Source: Candidatus Polarisedimenticolaceae bacterium (GTDB taxonomy: Bacteria > Acidobacteriota > Polarisedimenticolia > Polarisedimenticolales > DASRJG01). From it: a DNA stretch of 64,000 bases. How positions within the stretch are numbered: the first letter of the stretch is position 1; each line of letters starts with the position of its first letter. The stretch covers positions 62,001 to 126,000 of the forward strand of contig DASUCV010000004.1 of NCBI GenBank assembly GCA_036275915.1. The letters are read 5' to 3'. The notes beneath the pieces were generated by a model. That model was not told the origin of the DNA and ran no database searches. It worked only from the letters and a program-made list of their open reading frames with translations. A program made the translations under genes and the position numbers. Of this stretch, positions 8,388-23,814 are shown piece by piece.

Positions 8388-9415
8388 GGTTGCTCCCGGA
8401 GTCCGGCGGGCTCCTCGGCGCCGAGCGGACGCGTCATGAGCCGGCGGACCGCGGCGGCCGGGTCGCCCTCTTCGTAGAGGATCCGGTGGACCTCGTCGAC
8501 GATCGGCATCGTCACGTCGTGGCGCCGGGCGAGGTGCCACGCCGAGCGTGTGGTCCCCACGCCCTCGGCGACGTGACGCATGCGTGCGGTGACGTCGCGC
8601 AGACGCTCGCCGCGGCCGAGAGCGCGTCCGACCTGACGGTTCCTCGAAAGCGATCCGGTGCAGGTGAGAACGAGATCTCCCAGCGCGGAGAGGCCGGCGA
8701 ACGTCTCACCGGACGCTCCCATGGCGACGCCGAGGCGTCGCATCTCCGCCAGTCCCCGCGTGATGAGCGCGGCCGCCGTGTTGTGGCCGAGACCGAGGCC
8801 GTCGACGATTCCGGCCGCGATCGCGACGACGTTCTTGAGCGCCGCCGCGACCTGGACGCCGACGACGTCGCCGGTCGTGTAGAGCCGGAGTGTCTCCCCC
8901 GAGAGCAACGACTGGACCGTGGCCGCGACCGCCGGGTCCGCCGCTGCGGCGACGACCGCCGTCGGAACTCCGCGCGCGACTTCCTCGGCGAACGACGGGC
9001 CGGAGAGGGCCGCGACGGGCGTCCCGGCGGGAAGGCAAGCCGCTGCGACCTGCGTCGGGAGGAGAAGCGTCTCTTCCTCGATCCCTTTCGTCGCGACCAC
9101 GACCGGCACGCCGCTCCCGAGCGAAGGCGCGAGCCGCCTGTAGACCTCGCGTGCGAACGGAGACGGCACCGCGAGGACGGCGAGCGCGACGCCGGAAACC
9201 GCCTCGTCGACGCGGCCGGTCGGGACGACGAGCGCCGGGACCTCGTGGCCGGGCAGGTAGATCGGGTTGTCGCGGCGCTGCCGCATGCGCTCGACGAGGT
9301 CGTCCTCGTGGATCCAAAGACCCACCGGCACTCCGCGGCCGCTGAGATGGATCGCGAGCGCAGTGCCCCAGGCTCCGCCACCCAAGATTCCGATCCGCGC
9401 GGACTCGACGGTCAC
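8384..9415 (-). CDS. gpsA: glycerol-3-phosphate dehydrogenase [NAD(P)+]
   Basis: 343 residues, the usual GpsA length. The dinucleotide-binding motif ILGGGAWGTALA is at the N-terminus, and the catalytic-domain signatures KNVVAIAAG and GLGLGHNTAAALITRG follow. It reduces dihydroxyacetone phosphate to sn-glycerol 3-phosphate, the acceptor for membrane phospholipid synthesis. The start is GTG 9415, overlapping the plsY stop by 4 bp. Placement next to plsY, which acylates the product, makes functional sense. Confidence 0.95.
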   Translation of the reverse strand: MTVESARIGILGGGAWGTALAIHLSGRGVPVGLWIHEDDLVERMRQRRDNPIYLPGHEVPALVVPTGRVDEAVSGVALAVLAVPSPFAREVYRRLAPSLGSGVPVVVATKGIEEETLLLPTQVAAACLPAGTPVAALSGPSFAEEVARGVPTAVVAAAADPAVAATVQSLLSGETLRLYTTGDVVGVQVAAALKNVVAIAAGIVDGLGLGHNTAAALITRGLAEMRRLGVAMGASGETFAGLSALGDLVLTCTGSLSRNRQVGRALGRGERLRDVTARMRHVAEGVGTTRSAWHLARRHDVTMPIVDEVHRILYEEGDPAAAVRRLMTRPLGAEEPAGLREQP

Positions 9416-10017
9416 CGCTGTTCGCCCTTCGGCGCGCCCCACGAGACGCGCGGCTCTTCCCCGCGACGCATCCTCGCAAAGTTCTCCCGATGGCGCCACG
9501 CGATGAGCACGGCGACGAGGGTCGCGGCGAGTATCGTCGCGCGAGCGTTGCCGGCGGCCCACGCGGCGAGAGGGAGGACCAACGCTCCCGCAACCGACGC
9601 GAGCGAAAGGAGCCGAGTCGCAAGGAGAACGACGGCGAAGGCCGCGAGCGCGGAGGCGGCCGCCGCCGGTGCCAAGACCGCGTACGCCCCCGCCGCGGTC
9701 GCGACTCCTTTCCCTCCACGCCCCGAGAGCCACGGCGAGAACACGTGGGCGACGACGGCGGCGGCCGCGGCTGCGATCGACGCTTCTCGGCCCGCGAGTC
9801 CACCCGCCACGGCCACGGCGGCCGCGCCCTTCCCCGCGTCGAGGACCAAGGCCGCGAGCCCCCACGCCGTGCCCGCGCTGCGCTGCACGTTCGCGGCGCC
9901 GGGGTTCCCGCTCCCCTCTCTCCTGAGGTCGCGGCCCGTCGCCAGCCGGTGAACGATCCAAGCGAACGGAACGCTTCCGAGAACGGCGCCCACGAAAAGT
10001 CCGATCGCGAGCCTCAC
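9412..10017 (-). CDS. plsY: acyl-phosphate:glycerol-3-phosphate acyltransferase
   Basis: 201 residues, mostly hydrophobic with five or so membrane helices. PlsY motifs are present: GSGNPGAANVQR near residue 36, and HVFSPWLSGRGGKGVATAAG around residue 100. The enzyme transfers an acyl group from acyl phosphate to glycerol 3-phosphate at the inner membrane, the first acylation of phospholipid synthesis. The start is GTG 10017, coupled by a 4-bp overlap to thpR upstream; gpsA overlaps its stop downstream. Confidence 0.95.
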   Translation of the reverse strand: MRLAIGLFVGAVLGSVPFAWIVHRLATGRDLRREGSGNPGAANVQRSAGTAWGLAALVLDAGKGAAAVAVAGGLAGREASIAAAAAAVVAHVFSPWLSGRGGKGVATAAGAYAVLAPAAAASALAAFAVVLLATRLLSLASVAGALVLPLAAWAAGNARATILAATLVAVLIAWRHRENFARMRRGEEPRVSWGAPKGEQR

Positions 10018-10571
10018 GGCATCCGGCCCACGGGAAAGCGTCGTTCGATCTCGTAACGGGCGCCCCCCCGCCCGAGGATGCTGCGAAAGAGGACGACCTC
10101 GGCGGGATCGAACGTGCCGAGCGTCCCCACCGTCTCGAGCGCGGAGCATCGCGCCCGATCGGTCCGCGCCCGCGCGAGCGTCACGTGCGGAAAGAACGGA
10201 CGAGCCTCGTGGATGAGTCCCGCGGCGCGCGCGGCATCCTCGAACTGTGCGGCGAGCGCGGCGAGCACGCCGCCGGTGCTCCGGTCCTCGACCCCGAGCC
10301 AGAGGATGCGCGGGCGTCTGACGCTCGGGAATGCGCCCGCGTCGCGGAGCACGAGCGTAAGGCCGGGTGTCGCGCGCGTCGCCTCCGCCACCGGCGCCTC
10401 GAGCGCCGAGAGGACCGCACGGTCGACCTCGCCCAGGAACCGGAGGGTCACGTGCAGACCCTCGTCCCGCGCGAGCCTCCACTCTCTCTCGTCACCCGCG
10501 ATCGTGCGGGCGGCCGCCGCCGCCGAGGCGACGAGCGCGGCGGGGAGCGGGATCGCGAGGAAGGCCCTCAT
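10014..10571 (-). CDS. thpR: RNA 2',3'-cyclic phosphodiesterase (2'-5' RNA ligase family)
   Basis: 185 residues starting MRAFLAIPLP, a typical LigT/ThpR opening. The two HxTx catalytic motifs are HVTLRFLGE (about residue 42) and HVTLARAR (about residue 130). Family members open 2',3'-cyclic phosphates on RNA ends. ATG 10571 overlaps the cinA stop by 4 bp, and the cinA-thpR neighbourhood is common in bacteria. Confidence 0.92.
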   Translation of the reverse strand: MRAFLAIPLPAALVASAAAAARTIAGDEREWRLARDEGLHVTLRFLGEVDRAVLSALEAPVAEATRATPGLTLVLRDAGAFPSVRRPRILWLGVEDRSTGGVLAALAAQFEDAARAAGLIHEARPFFPHVTLARARTDRARCSALETVGTLGTFDPAEVVLFRSILGRGGARYEIERRFPVGRMP

Positions 10572-11803
10572 CCGGAGGCGAGGAGCGATCGGCGGAGGAG
10601 ATCGAGCGCCGAGGCGACGGCTCGCCTTCGGATCAAGGCACGATCGCCGGGCCAGTCGAGCAGGCGCGAGGCGCCCGACGCGCCGTCGTCGAGCGCCACG
10701 TGGACCGTGCCGACCGGCTTCGTCGCGGTCCCGCCGCCGGGCCCGGCGATGCCGGTGATCGCGAGCGCGAGATCGACGCCCAAGAGGCGCCGCACCCCCG
10801 CGGCCATGGCGGCCGCGACCGGCGCGCTCACGGCGCCGTGGCGCCGGAGGAGCTCCGGGTCGATGCCGAGCGGCCCGGTCTTCACTTCGTCGGCGTAGGC
10901 GATCACCCCTCCACGGAACCAGGCGGACGATCCGGGCACGTCGGTGATCGCGGCACCGAGAAGTCCGCCGGTACACGACTCCGCCACCGCGAGGGTCAAG
11001 CCTCGCGCCGCGAGGACTCCGCCGACGACCGAGCCGAGCGTGTCTTCGCCGGCGCCGTAGAGATCGTCGCCGAGGCGCTCGCGCATCGCCGCCTCGAGCG
11101 CGGCGAGCCGCTCGGCCGCCTCCCGCGCTTCCCGTCCCCTGGCCGTGAGAAGCAGCTCGACGGTCCCAGCTCCGGCCAGGATCGTGGTCTCCGTGCCCGG
11201 CGTGTCGTAGAGATCGCGCAGCTTCTCATCGACCCACGACTCGGGGCGTCCCGCGACGCGAAGGGTCACGCGCGCGAGGGGCCCGGTGCCGAGACGCGCC
11301 ACCGCCGGCGCCACGGTCGCGTCGTACATCGCCTGCATCTCGGCCGGCACGCCCGGAAGCGCCGCGAGGAGCCGTCCGCCGCCGGCGACGAGGATGCCCG
11401 GCGCCGAGCCGAGGGGGTTCGGAATCCACGCCGCGCCGCGCGGCTTCTCCGCCTGCCGGTGCTGGCGCTCACTCGCCGTTCGGCCGCGCGCGCGGAAGAG
11501 ATCCTCGATCGTCACGACCATGGTCTCGTCCCGCTCGAGCGGCACACCGAGCGCCGCCGCGAGCGCCTCGCGGGTCCGGTCGTCCTCGGTCGGTCCGAGC
11601 CCTCCGGTGACGACCACGATTGGCGCGGCCATGCGCGCGCTCCGGACGAAGGACGCGATCGCGTCGACGTCGTCCCCGATCGCCGCACGCCACGCGGTCG
11701 CGACACCGGCATCGAGCAGGCGCAGGACGAGCCAGCTCGAGTTCGTGTCGATCCGTCCGGGCTGGAGGAGCTCACTGCCGACGGTGAGGACGACGGCGCT
11801 CAC
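10568..11803 (-). CDS. cinA: CinA: competence/damage-inducible protein with NMN amidohydrolase domain
   Basis: 411 residues, full length for two-domain CinA. The N-terminal MoeA/MogA-like half has ILTVGSELL-type sequence (AVVLTVGSELLQPGRIDTN) and VTGGLGPTEDDRTREALA; it is known as an ADP-ribose pyrophosphatase. The C-terminal half has SCTGGLLGAAITDVPGSSAWF and GIAGPGGGTATKPVGTVHVAL, the nicotinamide-mononucleotide deamidase domain. Start GTG 11803, coupled by 4 bp to the DUF502 gene. Confidence 0.95.
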   Translation of the reverse strand: MSAVVLTVGSELLQPGRIDTNSSWLVLRLLDAGVATAWRAAIGDDVDAIASFVRSARMAAPIVVVTGGLGPTEDDRTREALAAALGVPLERDETMVVTIEDLFRARGRTASERQHRQAEKPRGAAWIPNPLGSAPGILVAGGGRLLAALPGVPAEMQAMYDATVAPAVARLGTGPLARVTLRVAGRPESWVDEKLRDLYDTPGTETTILAGAGTVELLLTARGREAREAAERLAALEAAMRERLGDDLYGAGEDTLGSVVGGVLAARGLTLAVAESCTGGLLGAAITDVPGSSAWFRGGVIAYADEVKTGPLGIDPELLRRHGAVSAPVAAAMAAGVRRLLGVDLALAITGIAGPGGGTATKPVGTVHVALDDGASGASRLLDWPGDRALIRRRAVASALDLLRRSLLASG

Positions 11804-12471
11804 GGGACGGGATCGGGCCGCCGGATACGCTCCGACAGCGCGTCCGGCGTCACGATCCCTCCGCTGACGATGAGCTTGACGCCTTCCTCGATCGTCAGAT
11901 CGACGTCGACGAGATCCGATACCGGCACGAGCGCGAGCCACCCCGACGTGGGATTCGGCGCGGTCGGAAAGAAGACCATGAGGGTGTCGATCGAGCCGTC
12001 ACGCCCGGGGACCCTCGCCCGCCGTTCGTTCGTGACGAAGCCGAGCGTCCACACCGACGGTCGCGGGTACTCGACGAGCACGACGCGCGAGAAGGCTCCC
12101 TTCCCGCCGGAGCCGAGCGCGTCGAGGAGCTGGCGGGCCGCCCCGTAGACCCCTTTGACGAGCGGGATCCGGAGAATGAGCGCTTCGAGCCAGGCGACGA
12201 TCCTGGCGCCGAGGAGGTTCGCCGCGAGGAGCCCGATGAGATAGACGAGGAGCAGCGTCAGGACGACGCCGACGAGCGGGATCGCGAAGCGCGTGCGCCA
12301 TCCCCCCGGGTCCTCGATGCCGAGCGCCGGGAGCACGCGGACGACGAGGGGCGTGATGTCGTCGCTCACGATCCCGAACAGGATCCTGAGGAGCCACAGC
12401 GTGATGATCGTCGGGAGAACGATCAGAAGACCGCGGACGAGATGCGTGCGCACGTGACGCAGAGGCGTCAT
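11800..12471 (-). CDS. DUF502 family membrane protein
   Basis: 223 residues. Two membrane helices are clear: about 14-36 (GLLIVLPTIITLWLLRILFG) and about 65-90 (IPLVGVVLTLLLVYLIGLLAANLLG). The soluble part has the IPLVKGVYGAARQLLDAL and VVLVEYPRPSVWTLGF segments found in DUF502 proteins. No molecular function is established for the family. It is the first gene of a six-gene chain linked by 4-bp overlaps down to the PHP phosphatase, so the promoter is probably in the short gap 12472-12521 or further upstream. Confidence 0.85.
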   Translation of the reverse strand: MTPLRHVRTHLVRGLLIVLPTIITLWLLRILFGIVSDDITPLVVRVLPALGIEDPGGWRTRFAIPLVGVVLTLLLVYLIGLLAANLLGARIVAWLEALILRIPLVKGVYGAARQLLDALGSGGKGAFSRVVLVEYPRPSVWTLGFVTNERRARVPGRDGSIDTLMVFFPTAPNPTSGWLALVPVSDLVDVDLTIEEGVKLIVSGGIVTPDALSERIRRPDPVP

Positions 12472-12521
12472 GACCGTTCCCCCGGAGGATCCGGGAGGAG
12501 TCTAGCAGCGGCGAGCGGAGG

Positions 12522-13238
12522 CTACTTGCCGCCGATCGGGGGCTGCGTCACGTTCGACGTCACGCCTGCCGAGGTGCCGGGATTCAGATCGTCCGTGACC
12601 GTCGACGTGCTCGCGAAGGTGATCGTCTTCGTGACGTGCGCGCCGATCGTGTCGTAGTCGACCTGGATCCGGCCGTCGCTCAGCCAGGCGATCTGCGGGC
12701 TCATCGCGTCGTCGCCCGGATCCGAGATCACCATCGGTGGCGACCACACGGAAACCAGGAACATCGACATCTGCACCGTCGCCGCACCCGCGCCCCGCGA
12801 GAGCCAGACGACGTAGGGACGTCCGCCGGCGGAGATCGCGATGGCCGGATCGACGGCGTCGGACCGATCGATCCCGGGAACGACCGCCTTCACCTGCGAC
12901 CATCCGCGACCTTCCCAGCGCGACCACACGAGGTCGAAGTCGAGGCCGTTGAAGTGGCTCCAGACGACCCACGGCCAACGCTGGTGCGCGGTGTCCTCGG
13001 CGACGGCGGGGTACAGATCGCCTGACCGGTCGCCGCGGGTGTTCAAAGCCACGCGCCCCATGCGGAGGTGGGACACCGTCCAGATGCGCGGGTTGCGAAC
13101 CGACGCGTTCGCCTCGATCACGGTTCGCACGTAGCCGCCGAACGCATCGAGCTCCGCCGACACTTCCGCTCGCGCCTGGCCGAACACGGCGCCGGCGCTC
13201 AGGAGCGCGAGGGCCATCGACCTACGCAAAGTGTTCAT
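12522..13238 (-). CDS. secreted protein with beta-propeller-like repeats
   Basis: 238 residues with a signal peptide (MNTLRRSMALALLSAGAVFG, then QARA). ATG 13238 is preceded by GGAGG seven bases upstream. The mature part has repeated short strands such as HQRWPWVVWSHFNG, GRPYVVWLSRG and SPQIAWLSDGRIQV, resembling sialidase/BNR-type propeller blades, but too few for a full propeller. It ends in a Thr/Ser-rich tail. The gene overlaps the end of the XRE-TPR regulator by 17 bp, so the two are almost certainly cotranscribed. Function unknown. Confidence 0.7.
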   Translation of the reverse strand: MNTLRRSMALALLSAGAVFGQARAEVSAELDAFGGYVRTVIEANASVRNPRIWTVSHLRMGRVALNTRGDRSGDLYPAVAEDTAHQRWPWVVWSHFNGLDFDLVWSRWEGRGWSQVKAVVPGIDRSDAVDPAIAISAGGRPYVVWLSRGAGAATVQMSMFLVSVWSPPMVISDPGDDAMSPQIAWLSDGRIQVDYDTIGAHVTKTITFASTSTVTDDLNPGTSAGVTSNVTQPPIGGK

Positions 13239-14487
13239 GGTCGAACCTCCGATGCTTCGCGACCCACCGGTCGAACTCGTCGACCTCTGGGAAACGCCGC
13301 TCCAGAAGGGATCGCAGGTGCCTGAGGCGCCCGAAAGCGATCTTCTCCCGCGTGCCGTTCCCGTCATCCTTGGCGCCGACCCACCGATGGAACGCGTTCA
13401 GGAACAGGATGTCGTGATAGGGCCCGGCGGGATCGGAGGCCAGCGTGTCGGACTCCGCGAACTCGTGGCTCGCGCGCGCGACGTCGGCATGCTGGAGGTA
13501 GGCTTCGCCGATCCGGGTGGCCGACAGCGCCGCGATGCGCCGGTAGCCGTATTCCCGCGCGCTCCCATGGACGGCCTGGAGCTTGGCGAGCCCTTCCTGG
13601 AATCGTCCCGCCTTGACGAGACAGCCGCCGAGATTCGTGAGAACGACGAGCTTCTGATCGTTCGCGCCCCCGCTCGCCGCGAGCACCTCATGGGCGCGCT
13701 CGTAGAACGCGAGAGCCTTCGTGAGATCGCTCGTCTCGTAGATATTGGCGAGGGTGTTGAGCGCCGTCGCATGCGCGGGCGCATCCGTCGATGCAACCGC
13801 GAGGGCGAGGCTCTCGCGCACGAGGACCTCGGCCAGGCACAGATCGCCGAGCTCGCGGTAGACGGACCCGAGCTGGAGGAGCGCACGGATCTGGATGCCC
13901 GGCTTGGTCTCGTTGCGGAGCTTCAGGATCTCGCGCAGCTCGTGCTCGCACATCGAAAGCTTGCCCAGGGCCTTGAGCGCCGTCGCCATGCTCCAGCGCG
14001 CGCTCGCGAGGCGATCGTTCTGCCCGGGTCCCTCGTTCCGCTCCGCGACCTCGACCGCCTTCTCGTACGCGACGAACGCGCGGCCGTACTCGCCGCGCGA
14101 GAGCGACTGGGCGCCGATCGTGAGAAGCGCGTCGTAGTCGTCGGTTTCCGGCTTGAACGGCTCGAACTCCTCGAGGTCGAGCACGTCGGAAAAATTCTGG
14201 ATGGAGACGTTGAAGATACGCGCGAGCGCGCGGAGCTTGTCGAACGACGGTAGCGCTTTCCCCTTCTCGAACCGGGAGAGCTGCGAGTTGTCGATCGACT
14301 CGCCCAGCGAGAACGCCTTCTCCTCGACCTTCCGTAGCGTGTAGCCGTAGCCTTCTCTGAGGCGCCTCAGGTGCTGGCCCAAGCGCGCCGAGGGGCGTCC
14401 GTCGACCGAGCGCAGAGCGGCCTCTGCCGACGACCTTCCCGGTGGACCACCGGGAAGCCCCGCTCGTCCAGGCGATTCATGGCTCAT
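13222..14487 (-). CDS. XRE-type transcriptional regulator with TPR repeats
   Basis: About 421 residues from ATG 14487; GTG 14511 is an alternative start. After a ~30-residue Gly/Pro-rich lead comes an XRE helix-turn-helix (LGQHLRRLREGYGYTLRKVE... SQLSRFEKGKALPSFDKLRALARIF). The remaining ~300 residues are TPR helices (YGRAFVAYEKAVEVAE, LGSVYRELGDLCLAEVL, ALNTLANIYETSDLTKALAFYERA). HTH followed by TPRs is the architecture of ligand- or peptide-gated regulators. It overlaps a secreted-protein gene downstream and faces an AraC-type regulator across a 205-bp divergent region. Confidence 0.85.
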   Translation of the reverse strand: MSHESPGRAGLPGGPPGRSSAEAALRSVDGRPSARLGQHLRRLREGYGYTLRKVEEKAFSLGESIDNSQLSRFEKGKALPSFDKLRALARIFNVSIQNFSDVLDLEEFEPFKPETDDYDALLTIGAQSLSRGEYGRAFVAYEKAVEVAERNEGPGQNDRLASARWSMATALKALGKLSMCEHELREILKLRNETKPGIQIRALLQLGSVYRELGDLCLAEVLVRESLALAVASTDAPAHATALNTLANIYETSDLTKALAFYERAHEVLAASGGANDQKLVVLTNLGGCLVKAGRFQEGLAKLQAVHGSAREYGYRRIAALSATRIGEAYLQHADVARASHEFAESDTLASDPAGPYHDILFLNAFHRWVGAKDDGNGTREKIAFGRLRHLRSLLERRFPEVDEFDRWVAKHRRFDHEHFA

Positions 14488-14538
14488 CTCTCCCCCCCGC
14501 GTTCGAGCCACCCCTGCGAACGTGCCCTACATCCAGAT

Positions 14539-14567
14539 CGTTTATCCCCACATTTCGGATCTGTCAA
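14539..14567 (-). promoter_or_regulatory. sigma-70 promoter for the XRE-TPR gene
   Basis: On the minus strand the -35 box is a perfect TTGACA (14567-14562), followed by a 17-base spacer and a weak -10 TAAACG (14544-14539). Transcription would begin near 14532, about 45 bp before the chosen start. Confidence 0.5.
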
Positions 14568-14613
14568 CGTCGAATTGTCCGGCAGAATGATCCTGCGGAT
14601 GATCAGTCCGCGC

Positions 14614-14642
14614 TTGACCCTCGCAACGTCTCCCCGTACATT
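14614..14642 (+). promoter_or_regulatory. sigma-70 promoter for the AraC gene
   Basis: TTGACC (14614-14619), a 17-base spacer and TACATT (14637-14642) make a good vegetative promoter. The predicted start near 14649 gives a 44-base leader before GTG 14693. It lies only about 50 bp from the divergent XRE promoter, so the two could share operators. Confidence 0.6.
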
Positions 14643-14692
14643 CACGAACCTCCTGCAACCATTGAGGTTGCGGGCTCCGGTCTCCACGCGAG

Positions 14693-15445
14693 GTGCCCCG
14701 CTTGGCGACTCTTCGGCTCGTCTCGCTCCCCCGCGTCCCGCGGTCGTTCTCGGAGCTGCGCTTCGACGCCGCACTCGAAGCGCAGGCGTTCCGGCAGCTC
14801 GCCGCACTCGAGATCGATGCGTGCCACGCGAGCTTCGCGCGGCTCGTCGAAGGTCTCGACTTCACGGCGCCCGGGATCTCGGGCCGCGAAGTCGCGGCGC
14901 TGCTGCTCGACGTGCTCCAGCGCATCAACCGCCGCCTCCATCGTCCGCCGGACGGCGACGAGGCGTGCCAGGCCAACCGCGCGGCGCTCATCGCGCAGTT
15001 CTCCGGTCTCGACTCCGCATCGCATGCGCGCGAGGAGTTCCTCGTCACCCTCGACCGTTTGCTCGCCGCCCTCGAGACTCCGTCCGGCTCCCACCCGCTC
15101 GTCGAGAAGGCGCAAACCTACATCGACGAGAACTACCAGCGGCGACTCTCGCTCTCCGGGATCGCGCGTGCGCTCCACGTCTCGCCCAACTACCTCTCGC
15201 GCGTGATCCGCCGCGCGACCGGGATGACCCTCACCGCGCAGATCCACCGTGCACGCCTCGAGCACGCGCGCCTCCTGCTCGCCGCCGAAGGCCGGAGCAT
15301 CTCCGAGATCGCCTACATGGTCGGCTACCAGAACTACCGCGACTTCTACCGCAACTTCGTCAAGTACGAGCGCGCGACCCCACGGCAGGCACGGCGCTCG
15401 ATGGGCCCGCCGTCGTCCGAGCCGACCTCCATCGTCCGGGACTGA
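14693..15445 (+). CDS. AraC-family transcriptional regulator
   Basis: 250 residues from GTG 14693. The C-terminal third is a double helix-turn-helix AraC domain: LVEKAQTYIDENYQRRLSLSGIA, VSPNYLSRVIRRATGMTL and the second helix pair ISEIAYMVGYQNYRDFYRNFVKY. The ~115-residue N-terminal helical region does not look like a cupin sensor and I do not recognise it. The HEAT-repeat gene begins 4 bp after its stop, so the regulator and an exported protein form a two-gene operon. Confidence 0.88.
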   Translation: MPRLATLRLVSLPRVPRSFSELRFDAALEAQAFRQLAALEIDACHASFARLVEGLDFTAPGISGREVAALLLDVLQRINRRLHRPPDGDEACQANRAALIAQFSGLDSASHAREEFLVTLDRLLAALETPSGSHPLVEKAQTYIDENYQRRLSLSGIARALHVSPNYLSRVIRRATGMTLTAQIHRARLEHARLLLAAEGRSISEIAYMVGYQNYRDFYRNFVKYERATPRQARRSMGPPSSEPTSIVRD

Positions 15446-15449
15446 TCGG

Positions 15450-16877
15450 GTGCGTCTGCTGCTCGCGTGCCTGCTCGGCGGAAGCACCGCTCTCGCCCAG
15501 CCGGCCGCTCCTTCGTCGACCCCGCAGGCCAGGATCGTCGAGCTGCGGGCTCTGGCGTCGAAGGGCGCGGCGGGTGCCGCGGAGCTGACCGAGGCGCTGA
15601 AGGACCCGCGCGCGCCCGTGCGCGCCGCCGCCGTCCAGCTCCTCGCCGAGGTGCGCGGCGCCTCCGCGGCGCGCGACATCGCGCCGTTGACTGCGGACCC
15701 CGAAGACGCGGTCGCGGTGGCCGCGGTCGCCTCGCTCCTCCGGCTCGGCGGCGACGTGTCGTACGGCGCGGTGCAGAAGGCGCTCGTATCCCCATCGGCT
15801 CGGGTGCGATCGCAGTCCGCGGCCTACATCGGCGACGCGCGGGACACCCGTTTCACCAAGGATCTGGGGGGACTCCTCTCGGATCCCGCGCCCGGGGTCC
15901 GCCACTCCGCGATCGAGGCCCTGCGCGCCGCGAAAGATCCGGCCTCGTTCCCGTTCCTCATGGCGGCGACCGCCGACGAGATGCCGGAGGTCGCGTCGGC
16001 CGCGATCGGCGGCCTCGCCTCCCTCGGCGACCGGCGCGCGCTGCCGCGCATCGCGCCGCTGACGTCGTCCGCCAAGGTGCAGGTCCGGGCGGCGGCGGCC
16101 GGCGCGCTCGCGGCGCTCGGCGGTCTCACGACGCAGCGCGAGGCGTTCGAGCGATCGGTCGCCGACCCCGACCGGAACGTCCGCTCGGCGGCGGCCTCGG
16201 GGATGCGCGACCACCCATCGGCCGACGCCGCGCCGTTTCTCGTGAAGCTCGGCGGCGACGCCGAGGCCATGGTCCGCCGGATCGTGGTGCAGGCGTGGCG
16301 CGAGCAGGCGGGTGCCGCATCCGCGGATGCGCTCGCCGCCTTCGTCACCGACGCCAACGACGGCGTGCGGACGACGGCGATCTACGCTCTCGGCACCCGG
16401 CGTCTGACCGATCGGGCGCCGGCCGTCGCAGCGCGCGCCGCCGATCCGTCCTCGAGCGTCCGCGAAGCCGCGGCGGCCACGCTGGGCGACCTCGGCGGGC
16501 CTGCGGCAGAGGCCGCCCTCATCACTCTTTCGGGCGACGCCGAAGCGTCGGTGCGCGCGATCGCCGTCGTCGCGCTCGCCCAGCAGCGGGGACCGAAAGC
16601 CCTGCCCGTCCTTCAAGCGTCACTCAAGGATCCCGATGCGCTCGTGCGCCTCGAGGCGATTCGGGCGCTCGGCGTCCTCGGCACGCCCGAGGCGCTCTCG
16701 CGTCTCCGCGATCTCGCCGGAGGCGGCGACGTCGCCATCAGGATCGCCGCGATCGATCAGCTCGGCGCATGCAAGGACCGCGGCGCCATCGCGCTGCTCC
16801 GCAAGATCACGCAGGAGCCGATCGAGACGCTTCGGGCCGCCGCGAAACGTGCGCTCGATGCGATCGGAAGTCAGTAG
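15450..16877 (+). CDS. exported HEAT-repeat protein
   Basis: 475 residues starting at GTG 15450, directly on a signal peptide (VRLLLACLLGGSTALAQ). The rest is about a dozen HEAT-like repeats of ~31 residues, each with a variant of D-P-x-x-x-V-R-x-x-A-x-x-A-L-G, for example DPAPGVRHSAIEALRAAKD, DPDALVRLEAIRALGVLG and DPSSSVREAAAATLGDLG. HEAT solenoids are protein-binding scaffolds. No catalytic motif is visible. It is cotranscribed with the AraC regulator and ends 3 bp before the convergent giant gene stop. Confidence 0.85.
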   Translation: MRLLLACLLGGSTALAQPAAPSSTPQARIVELRALASKGAAGAAELTEALKDPRAPVRAAAVQLLAEVRGASAARDIAPLTADPEDAVAVAAVASLLRLGGDVSYGAVQKALVSPSARVRSQSAAYIGDARDTRFTKDLGGLLSDPAPGVRHSAIEALRAAKDPASFPFLMAATADEMPEVASAAIGGLASLGDRRALPRIAPLTSSAKVQVRAAAAGALAALGGLTTQREAFERSVADPDRNVRSAAASGMRDHPSADAAPFLVKLGGDAEAMVRRIVVQAWREQAGAASADALAAFVTDANDGVRTTAIYALGTRRLTDRAPAVAARAADPSSSVREAAAATLGDLGGPAAEAALITLSGDAEASVRAIAVVALAQQRGPKALPVLQASLKDPDALVRLEAIRALGVLGTPEALSRLRDLAGGGDVAIRIAAIDQLGACKDRGAIALLRKITQEPIETLRAAAKRALDAIGSQ

Positions 16878-16880
16878 TTC

Positions 16881-23696
<6,816 letters not shown>

Positions 23697-23814
23697 CGAC
23701 CTGCCCCTCCCGGTCCTTGTTCCCGGTAACCCTCTTCTATACCGCTGCATCGGAGGAAGGTCCAGCGACAACGCGCGGCAGTGGTGGCTTTCGGCGGTGT
23801 ATAGTCGAACGCCG

